Shown here in pieces: positions 56,396 to 64,000 of a stretch of 64,000 nucleotides of DNA (the first letter of the stretch is position 1; each line of letters opens with the position of its first letter). The position numbers and the translations under genes are program-made. The DNA comes from Benincasa hispida (Eukaryota > Streptophyta > Magnoliopsida > Cucurbitales > Cucurbitaceae). The notes under the pieces are model-generated. The model had not been told where the DNA came from, did no database searches, and saw only the letters and a program-made list of their open reading frames with translations. The stretch covers positions 2,322,925 through 2,386,924 of the forward strand of contig NC_052356.1 in NCBI RefSeq assembly GCF_009727055.1, read 5' to 3'.

Positions 56396-56400
56396 AATTC
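56396..56400. other. Target-site duplication of C2, left copy
   Basis: AATTC directly before the LTR start TGTTGGG; repeated at 62107-62111 directly after the 3' LTR end. Removing one copy joins the host gag frame correctly across the zinc knuckle. Confidence 0.85.
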
Positions 56401-57137
56401 TGTTGGGTTTTATGTCCTAAAAACTCGCAGTTTGTATAATAATAAATATTTTCTATTATCAATATACTTTTTATTGATCTCATAAATTGTATGAAAGTCT
56501 AAATCAAATAAACTAAGACCCATGATTATTATGTGAGTACTTGAACTTTATATGGAGACATAAGAGTGGATCAGGTTCAAGTAAATAGTCAAAATGATCT
56601 ATGGTACATGAATGAGATTGGGTACCTTATTCTGGTAACACCATTTGATGCGGCATACTCTGTAGTTGTTACAAAGAGTTGTAAAGTGCTACATATGATG
56701 TGATCCTAATTCGTACATGTTATGACATGAGGAGTGGGGACGTCCTAAGCAATGAGTTTGCATAAGATCAGGACCAAGAAATAAGTCACACTTACTTTAT
56801 AACGTTATTTAATGTTTAAGACTGACTATTTCACCTAGATGACCTAGGTAACTCGATTTTAATCCTGAGCTAACTATGAACTCCTGTTTATTCGAGATTG
56901 CCCTTAGATTTTCATAGTTGAGGGTTGGCTCAACAGCACCGGTTCAACAAGACTCCCATTTCAGGGGTAAGACCAGATAGATANGGTAAGACCAGATAGA
57001 TAGTTGGGGACATAAGGTGCAAGAGGAAGTTCACACCTACCCGATTTAGGGATATGAGAAAGGTTGTTCTCTCAAGTACTAAATCCAGGTCTTGAACAAG
57101 GGACCCCACCCTCTCACTGGGCTGAGAGATTTTGGTT
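56401..57137 (+). repeat. Shortened 5' LTR of C2
   Basis: Matches the first ~710 bp of 60258-62106 and diverges after GGGCTGAGAGATTTTGGTTT near 57137. It includes an extra 18-bp copy plus N at 56984. TGTTGGG is intact, whereas the 3' LTR reads TGTTGAG. Confidence 0.8.
56984..56984. other. Assembly gap (single N) between identical 18-bp copies
   Basis: GGTAAGACCAGATAGATA at 56966-56983, N, then the same 18 bases at 56985-57002. The 3' LTR has one copy at the matching place (about 60824-60841). This looks like two contig ends that overlap by 18 bp but were joined with an N. Confidence 0.9.
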
Positions 57138-57543
57138 TCAAGCAAAGGTAGGGACCGGGGATTGTTTCAGGCAAAGCAGTGGGAGATATGAAGTTATTTG
57201 TAGGATATAAATACATTTATTTGAAAAATGTATATTATATTTCTTCTATGAAAAGGAATCTAATTCTGTCTCTTATTTGCTAGAACAAAATTATAAAGTT
57301 TATTTAAAAAATGGTGATGTGTTCATCAAAATGGGAAATAAACAGATTTGTTATGCAAAATTAGAAAATAATTTGTACATGTTAAAACCAATTAAGGTCA
57401 AATCTGTTTGGAACATAGAGATGTTTAAAACTACTGAGACTCATAAGAAAAGGAAGATTTCTCCAAATTCCTATTTTTGGCACTTGAGACTGGGTCACAT
57501 AAATCTCAACAGGATTGAGAGATTGGTTAAGAAGATCTTTTAA
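57138..57543 (+). pseudogene. C2 post-protease and GAG-pre-integrase
   Basis: After the LTR junction the frame reads AVGDMKLFVG, then NVYYISSMKRNLI-like text with a frame change near 57265, then LEQNYKVYLKNGDVFIKMGN, MFKTTETHKKRKISPNSYFW and HLRLGHINLNRIERLVKKIF with a stop at 57541. Gag, zinc knuckle and the protease DSGA motif are missing upstream. Confidence 0.8.
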
Positions 57544-57548
57544 ACAAG

Positions 57549-58496
57549 TTGGAAGACTGTTTATTACTACCATGTGAGTCTTGTCTTGAGGGTAAAATGA
57601 CAAAAAGATCTTTTCCTGGAAAAGGTCTTAAAGCCAAAGAAACCCTAGAGCTGATTCACTTAGACCTTTGTGGGCCTCTAAATGTTAGAGCAAGTGGAGG
57701 GTATGAATATTTCATCAGCTTTATTGATGATTATTCCAGGTATGGGCATGTTTACCTAATGCACCAAAAGTCGGAAAATTTTGAAAAGTTCAAAGAGTAT
57801 ATGGCTGAGGTTGAAAACCAATTAGGTAAAAGATTAAACGCTTCGATCGGATCAAGGTGGTGAGTATATGGACATAGTATTCCAGAACTATTTGATAGAA
57901 CATGGAATTTAGTCTCAACTCACAGCCCCTGGCACACCTCAGCAGAACGGTGTGGCAGAGAGGAGAAACAGAATCTTATTAGACATAGTTCGTTCCATGA
58001 TGAGTTGCGCTCAGTTACCAAATTTTTTTTGGGACACGCAGTTGAGACTCTGGTGTATATTTTGAATATGGTTCCCTCGAAAATTATTTCTGAAATACCT
58101 TACTTTATGATTTGGGGTTGTCTAGCACATGTGTTGGTACAAAATCCTAAAAAGTTGGAACACCGTTCAAAAGTGTGCTTATTTGTAGGCTACCCAAAGG
58201 AAACAAGAGGTGGCCTCTTTTATGATCCTCAGGAAGATAAAGTATTTGTATCGACAAATGCAACCTTCCTAGAGGAAGATTATATAAGGAACCATCAACC
58301 TCGTAGTAAGCTAGTAATAGAAGAAATGTCCAGAGAAACAAAAAATGCATCAACAAGAGTTGTTGATCGAGAAGGTCCTTCAACAAGAGTTGTTGATAGA
58401 GCAGGTCTGTCAATAAAAGTTGTCGATGAAATTGATACTTCACATCCTTCTCAAGAGTTGAGAATGCCTCGTCGTAGTGGGAGGGTTGTGCAATAA
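57549..58496 (+). pseudogene. C2 integrase
   Basis: Reads CESCLEGKMTKRSFPGKG, HLDLCGPLNVRASGGYEYFI (first Asp), FIDDYSRYGHVYLMHQKSEN and KRLNASIGSRW, where a frameshift replaces the usual TLRSDRGGEY. PGTPQQNGVAERRNRILLDI (Glu) follows in another frame near 57928-57985. The frame 58005-58496 gives WGCLAHVLVQNPKKLEHRSK and VGYPKETRGGLFYDPQEDKV, then a tail with repeated (T/S)RVVDR(E/A)G(P/L)S units. Broken. Confidence 0.85.
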
Positions 58497-58499
58497 TCT

Positions 58500-59200
58500 G
58501 ACCAGTATAAGGGTTTAACTTAAACTCAAGTCATCATACCAGATGATGGTTTAAAGGATACATTGTATTTTAATCAAGCAATGAACGATGTGGATAAAGA
58601 CCAATGGATTAAAGCCATGGACCTTGAAATGGAGTCTATGTATTTCAATTCTGTCTGGGATCTTGTAGATCAATCAAAAGGGGTAAAACCCCTCGGTTTC
58701 AAATAGATCTACAAGAAAAAATGAGACCAAGCTGGTAAGGTACAGACCTACAAAGATAGACTTGTGACAAAAGGGTTTACCCAAAGAGAGGAGTTAGATT
58801 TTGAAGAAACCTTCTCTCCAGTTGCCATGATAAAGTCTATTAAAATACTCTTATCCATAGCCACATTTTATGATTATGAAATATGGAAAATGGATGTCAA
58901 GACAACTTTTCTGAATGACTATCTTGAAGAGAGTATCTATATGTCTCAACGAGAAAGGTTTATACAGTAGGGTCAAGATTAAACGGTTTGCAAGCTTAAT
59001 CGATCCATTTATGGATTAAGACAAGCTTATAGATCCTGGAATATGAAATTTGATGATGCGGTCAAATATTTTGAATAAAATATTGACGAACCCTGTATCT
59101 ACTAGAAAATCGTCAAGAAAATTGTCGCTTTTCTGGTGTTTTATGTTGATGATATTCTACTCATTGGGAATGAGATAGAATATCTAGCTGATGTTAAGAG
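58500..59200 (+). pseudogene. C2 reverse transcriptase
   Basis: AMDLEMESMYFNSVWDLVDQ near 58614, then stops at the KWIYKKK site (~58704) and again at ~58722, then RLVTKGFTQREELDFEETFS, PVAMIKSIKILLSIATFYDY, WKMDVKTTFLNDYLEESIYM. A stop at 58968 precedes the SIYGLRQ region. The active site YVDD is intact at 59142-59153. Confidence 0.85.
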
Positions 59201-60121
59201 ATGGTTGGCTTCACAATTCTAAATGATAGATTTGGGAGAAGCACAGTATGTTCTTGGAATCAAATTGTTCGGAATCCCAAGAATAGAACATTGGCATTAT
59301 CTCAAGCATCTTATATAGACAAGATGTTGTCTAGGTATAAAATGCAAAATTTCAAGAAAGGATCTTTACCTTTCAGGCATGGAATTCTCCTGTCTAAGGA
59401 ACAGAGTCCTAAGACACCTCAAGAAGTTGAGAAGATGAATCGAATTCCATATGCATCTGCAGTTGGGAGTTTGATGTATGCAATGTTGTGTACTCATCCT
59501 GATATATGCTATGCCGTAGGAATTGTCAGCAGATTTCAGTCCAATCCTGGTCATGACAATTGGACTACTATTAAAAACATTCTTAAGTATCTTCAGAGAA
59601 CGAGAAATTATATGCTCATGTATGGTCCTAAGGATCTGATCCTTACTGGATACACTGATTCAGACTTTCAGACCGATATTGATTCGAGAAAATCAACTTC
59701 GGGGTCAGTATTCATTCTTAGTGGAGAAGCAGTTGTGTGGAGAAGCATTAAGAAGAGTTGTATTGCGGATTCCACAATAGAAGCTGAGTATGTAGCTGCA
59801 AGCGAAGCAGCAAAAGAAGCAATATGGCTCATAAAGTTCTTGACAGATCTTGAAGTAGTTCGTAATATGCACCTACCTGTCACTTTCTATTGTGACAATA
59901 GTGGAGCAGTTGGAAATTCAAAGGAACCACGAAGCCATAAAAGGGGAAAGCATATCGAACGGAAGTACCATCTCATCAGGAAGATTATACACAGAGGAGA
60001 CGTCATTGTCACCCAGATTGCTTCCCAAGACAACTTAGTTGATCCATTTACGAAGGTCTTCTCGGCTAAAGTGTTCAAAGGTCATCTAGTAGGACTAGGT
60101 CTACGAGTTTTGTATCACTAG
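59201..60121 (+). pseudogene. C2 RNase H
   Basis: The longest open Copia frame in the window, 306 codons. After ~30 out-of-frame residues it reads SQASYIDKMLSRYKMQNFKK, VGSLMYAMLCTHPDICYAVG, GYTDSDFQTDIDSRKSTSGS, IEAEYVAASEAAKEAIWLIK, FYCDNSGAVGNSKEPRSHKR and HLIRKIIHRGDVIVTQIASQ, with all RNase H motifs. It ends at 60121, ~120 bp before the polypurine tract. This domain is well kept, but its upstream pol parts are not. Confidence 0.85.
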
Positions 60122-60245
60122 GGCAAGTGGGAGAATTTATGGGTATTGTAATGCCCTAATTTATTGTATCTGTACTTTTTATTCTCTCCATGTAAACTCA
60201 ACATTATATATATTTGTATATATTGATCTACTAGACTTTTAGTCC

Positions 60246-60257
60246 AAATGGGATTGT
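60246..60257 (+). other. Polypurine tract of C2
   Basis: AAATGGGATTGT, a decayed form of AAGTGGGAGATTG, next to the LTR start at 60258. Confidence 0.55.
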
Positions 60258-62106
60258 TGTTGAGTTTTATGTCCTAAAAACTCGCAGTTTGTAGAATAAT
60301 AAACATTTTATATTATCAATATACTTGTTATTGATCTCATAAATTGTATGAAAATCTAAATTCAATAAACTAATACCCATGACTATTGTATGAGTACTTG
60401 AAATTTATGTGGAGACACAAGAGTGGATCAGGTTCGAGTAAATAGTCAAAATGATCTATGGTACATGAATGAGGTTGGGTACCTTATTCTGGTAACACCA
60501 TTGGATGTGGCCTACTCTGTAGTTGTTACAAAGAATTGTAAAGTGCTACATACGATGTGATCCTAATTCATACATGTTATGACATGAGGAGTGGGGGCGT
60601 CCTATGCAATGAGTTTGCATAAGATCAGGACCATGAAATAAGTCATTTTTACTTTATAACATTGTTTCCTGTTTAAGACTGGCCATTTCACCTAGATGAT
60701 CTAGGCAACTCGATCTTAATCCTGAGCTAACTATGAACACCTATTTATTGGGGATTGCCCTTAGATTTTCATAGTTGAGGGTTGGCTCAACAACACCAGC
60801 TCAATAAGACTCTTCTTTTAAAGGTAAGACCGGATAGATAGCTGGGGACATAAGATGCAAGAGGGAGTTCAAACCTACCTGATTTAGGGATAGGGGAAAA
60901 GTTGTTCTCTCAAGTTCTGAATCCAAGTCTTGAACAAGGGACCCCACCTTCTCACTCGGCTGAGAGAGTTGGGTTTAGTGATTGGATCATAAACTAGTTG
61001 TTCATTAGAGGATCAGTAGGGACTTGAGGAATAAGACGTAATCTTGGGGGTAAAACAGATATTTGACCCAGTCGTTATTACGAACAACTTGTGAAGGGTC
61101 TTGCTGATTATGGTTAAATCCTATGGACATAATATATCTACAGTGAGGGGAGTGCAACTATGGGCTTTAGTGGAGTGACCCATTAGTTAACGAATGGGGA
61201 TAAATTTGGTCTAATGAGTTTAGCCATCTAATCTCGGATTATTGGAGCCCATGATCTGTAAGTCCACGAGGTCCCCCTAATAGCTCATAACGGACTAGCT
61301 CTAGAATAGCGTGATAAGTTAATTTGAAACGTTCAAATTAAAATTAATGGAATTAGTAATTATATATTTAATTTTAGAATTAAACAAAATAGGAGAATTT
61401 ATATATTTAAATATGATTTAAATATATAAAGATGGATATGTGTTAAAATTAATTGAACATTTGATATTCAATTAATTAAGTTCTATTTAATAATTATTTT
61501 ATGAAATTAATTAAAATTTTAATTTTAAAATCAAAATAGATTTAATAATATCGAATTTTGATTTTTTGAGATAAAATTGAAAAAGGAAAAGAAAACAAAA
61601 CACTTAAATGGAAAATGAGGATTTTCCATTACCCATCTTTTGAAGTAGCTCACACAAGAAGCAATATTTTTTCCTTGTCTTCTCCAAGCATGAGCTGCAA
61701 CTCATGCAATTCTTTTCTTTGCATGTTGATCTGCAATATAATGAAAAGATTGAAGTGACGGGCATGCAATCTATAGAGATTTTGAGAGAAAAATTGGTTT
61801 GAAGAAAGAGTTCTTCAGTTGATTTTCTAGAGTGAGCATTTCTCCTTCTACCCTTGATTCAAGCTTGTTTTGAGTCCCACAACTCAATCTAGAGCACCAA
61901 AAGAATAGTGGGGAAGATCTTGAGGTGGTCTACAACAAGATTTGGAGAAGATAGTAGTTGGTGAAGGAGCTTTGAAGAAGTTTTACAAGAGGTATGTCTT
62001 GAAACTCATTTTTCCCTGCAAAAGCATGCTTTAAGTTTCCCAAAATTAGTGAATTTGAGTACTTAGATGATCCTTATGCTTCTGCTACTATTGATACAAT
62101 CTTATA
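60258..62106 (+). repeat. 3' LTR of C2 (about 1.85 kb)
   Basis: Starts TGTTGAGTTTTATG and ends ATACAATCTTATA before AATTC. It is the same family as L3 (47490-49277) and L4 (51184-52993), both on the opposite strand. No PBS follows, as expected of a 3' LTR. Confidence 0.8.
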
Positions 62107-62111
62107 AATTC
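62107..62111. other. Target-site duplication of C2, right copy
   Basis: AATTC directly after the 3' LTR; partner of 56396-56400. Confidence 0.85.
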
Positions 62112-62948
62112 CTCTTTCAGTGTCTGTTTTGGTTATAGTGGAAATACTTTTCCTTGTCAACCGGTGCCGGGACGCCTATTCCGCTTGGTGATAGGTGGCA
62201 GGTTAGCAGGTGCCTTCCCTTGTCCCTTACCACCTTTCTTCTTCTTCAACTCTACAGTGTTAGAAGTAGAAGGTGCAGACTTCATCCCTGAGGTCGAACC
62301 TCGATGGAACATCTTTGAAAATGAAGCAACATTTGCCTCACCTCCTTTCTTCTCCTTACTTTTCAGTAAGGATTGATATGTCTGTAACTCGTTGAGGAGA
62401 GTTGTAAGGGTATAGTCCACTTTGTTAAGAATCATATTGCTAACAAAGTGGAGAAAGCTTTTCAGCAATGAATGCAGGATTATGCTAACCTTACTGACCT
62501 CATCGATCCTAGACCCATTCATCTCCACAACATTAAAGTGGACCATCATATTAAGCACGTGTTCACGAATAGATGTGTCTTCCTCCATTTTGGAGTTGAA
62601 GATGTATTTAAAAGCCTCATACTTAAGATGTCCAGACGGTTGTCTGAACATCTCCCATAGGGACTCCATGATCTCACATGCTGAGACCATGGGCTCATGC
62701 TTCTTGGCCAACATGTCACTAATACTGGCCAAGATATAGGCTCGGGCCTTCTCTCGCCCATGTCCATCGCTCGTATGCCTCCCGAACATTTCGAGTGACG
62801 TTAGGGGCTGGAATAAGGAGGATTCTCCTCGTAAGGCAAACATGAGATCCTCGATGATTAGTATTGTCGTGATCATATGTTTCCAACTAGCATAATTGTC
62901 ACCAGTTAACTTATCGGTGCTTAGCAATGCAATTGTGGCTGTAGCCAT
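62112..62948 (-). pseudogene. Copia element E gag (right of insertion)
   Basis: Start at 62948 reads MATATIALLSTDKLTGDNYA, with SWKHMITTILIIEDLMFALR, VSACEIMESLWEMFRQPSGH, MVHFNVVEMNGSRIDEVSKV and TYTLTTLLNELQTYQSLL-like text to a Lys/Gly-rich segment. It stays open for 263 codons to 62157. Past the stop, another frame gives the zinc knuckle as KYFHYNQNRH, stop, KRN, so both leading Cys of CX2CX4HX4C are Tyr. The knuckle ends across the insertion at 56395. This is the longest intact gag in the window, but the element is dead. Confidence 0.85.
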
Positions 62949-64000
62949 TTTAAAATCGTTGCTGAAAAACGAACAAACTTTTATAAGTCTTTTGCTAAAT
63001 CATATTTTAACACCAATTAATTTTAGGAAAATAGTTACAAAGTACCCTAAGTTTTAAAGACTTCTATTTTGCAATGATGTCTCAGCGAGGCAGGACAAAT
63101 GTCACCGGTGGGGTGATCAGATGCCCCTTCACAGGGATGAGACACTTTCACCATTAGGCAGAACCAACTCTTGGAACTGAAGCTAACAGTCACCTTTCTG
63201 AACGTCTTGACATGCATCTTTCAGAAGTGTAATCCCTCGTTTTCGGCCCCAGAGTCTCATGCTAATGCGCCCACATAGGGAAGAAGTAGATTAAGACAAG
63301 AGACTAAGTAATCTTATCCTATACAGAGAGATTAAATAAAGAAACGCACAAAAATGCCATCCTATAAGGGAACACTCCCAGGGTGCATCGAGGCGATGCA
63401 CAAAAACTTTATTCAACCTAACGAGAGAGACCATGGGATATGTTTTGCACGTCCCACTCCCACTTGTTATGAACATTCTCTGCATCTACCTTGATATTGA
63501 CTTACCCAAACACCATCCTTTACAGGGACACTCCCAGGGTGCCACAAAGTCGAGGATAGAACTCACGATGTGGATAATAAAGGGAGAAACGCGAGAGGTT
63601 TAAATGAAACATCAAATGCCCCAAGTACCTTCCACTGAATGTTCTACTTAGGTTCATTAACCTAGACAATCCGACTACTGATTTAGTCTAAGTCTTTTTA
63701 ATCCGCTCAAAAATAACTTTTGCTTTTGAAATAAAACAAGTTCGAGCAGTCCATTAAACTCTTTAATGGACTACCTTAATCTTGCATGCATGCATCAATC
63801 TATCTAATTCACCTTTCCAGGTAGGTTCCCAGGTAGGGGTGTTCCGTTTCTGTCACCTTAAATACCCCAGCCTAGACAGAACCTGCCTTAGACAAAAAGG
63901 CCCCTTATAGATAGAGTTTGATAAGCGCCTGCGATGCTTGTTGGATGTAAAGCTAGAGGTCCTTCTAGGATCCTTGAAAACACTCACAAAGAAAGCTACT
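62949..64000 (-). other. Leader of Copia element E
   Basis: Noncoding minus-strand leader upstream of gag, collinear with 53560-54540 and with 11880-12860 of C1. It contains two ~150-bp units near 63360-63420 and 63500-63570 (CCATCCT...CACTCCCAGGGTGC) and CCTACCTGGGAACCTACCTG near 63820-63840. The PBS and 5' LTR of E are expected beyond the window edge. Confidence 0.55.

Larger units (their letters stand above)
56401..62106 (+). mobile_element. Copia element C2 inserted in Copia element E
   Basis: TGTTGGG at 56401 to ...CTTATA at 62106, flanked by AATTC. It contains a shortened 5' LTR (56401-57137, with an N), then, without PBS, leader or gag, GAG-pre-integrase, integrase, RT, RNase H, polypurine tract and a complete 3' LTR. 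All coding parts are broken. It interrupts the gag of the minus-strand element E, so it is younger than E. The missing ~1.1 kb of LTR plus leader and gag may be a real deletion or a gap-closing error. Confidence 0.85.

Overview
This is nuclear plant DNA, most likely from a cucurbit (Cucurbitaceae). The evidence is a two-exon WIP-type C2H2 zinc-finger gene interrupted by one intron, several short AT-rich MITE-like elements of a kind I know as common in cucurbit genomes (TCTATCA/TGATAGA cores, and TTTGGTAACCATTT termini), and dense Copia and Athila-like Gypsy LTR retrotransposons. The species cannot be fixed from the sequence alone. I see no bacterial-type operons, rRNA or CRISPR, and no tRNA that I could support.

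Layout. 1-35462 is a nested retrotransposon block. It holds the 3' end and LTR of an Athila-like element (A1, 1-3315); a decayed Copia element (C1, 3376-18859) whose long leader is split by a second Athila-like deletion derivative (A2, 4902-11146); a second C1-type leader (18862-20640); an inverted Copia LTR piece (20641-21817); a Gypsy LTR with a 26-bp minisatellite (21818-24139); a near-complete minus-strand Athila-like element (A3, 24140-34300); and a Gypsy LTR fragment (34301-35462). 35463-43739 is a gene island whose only convincing gene is the minus-strand WIP zinc-finger gene (40421-42906), with two MITE-like elements in its 1.47-kb intron. 43740-53540 holds old Athila-like LTR and gag remnants cut by Copia solo LTRs. 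53541-64000 holds minus-strand Copia remnants. The last of these (E) is split in its gag zinc knuckle by a plus-strand Copia element (C2, 56401-62106) flanked by a 5-bp AATTC target-site duplication.

Function. The only gene likely to do work for the plant is the WIP transcription-factor gene. All retrotransposon reading frames found are broken by stops, frameshifts or lost catalytic residues.

Assembly quality. Two artefacts are visible. A complete 38-bp Nextera mate-pair junction adapter sits at 19647-19684 between two 50-bp direct copies of flanking sequence. A single N at 56984 lies between two identical 18-bp copies, inside the shortened 5' LTR of C2. Structures near these points should be treated with caution.
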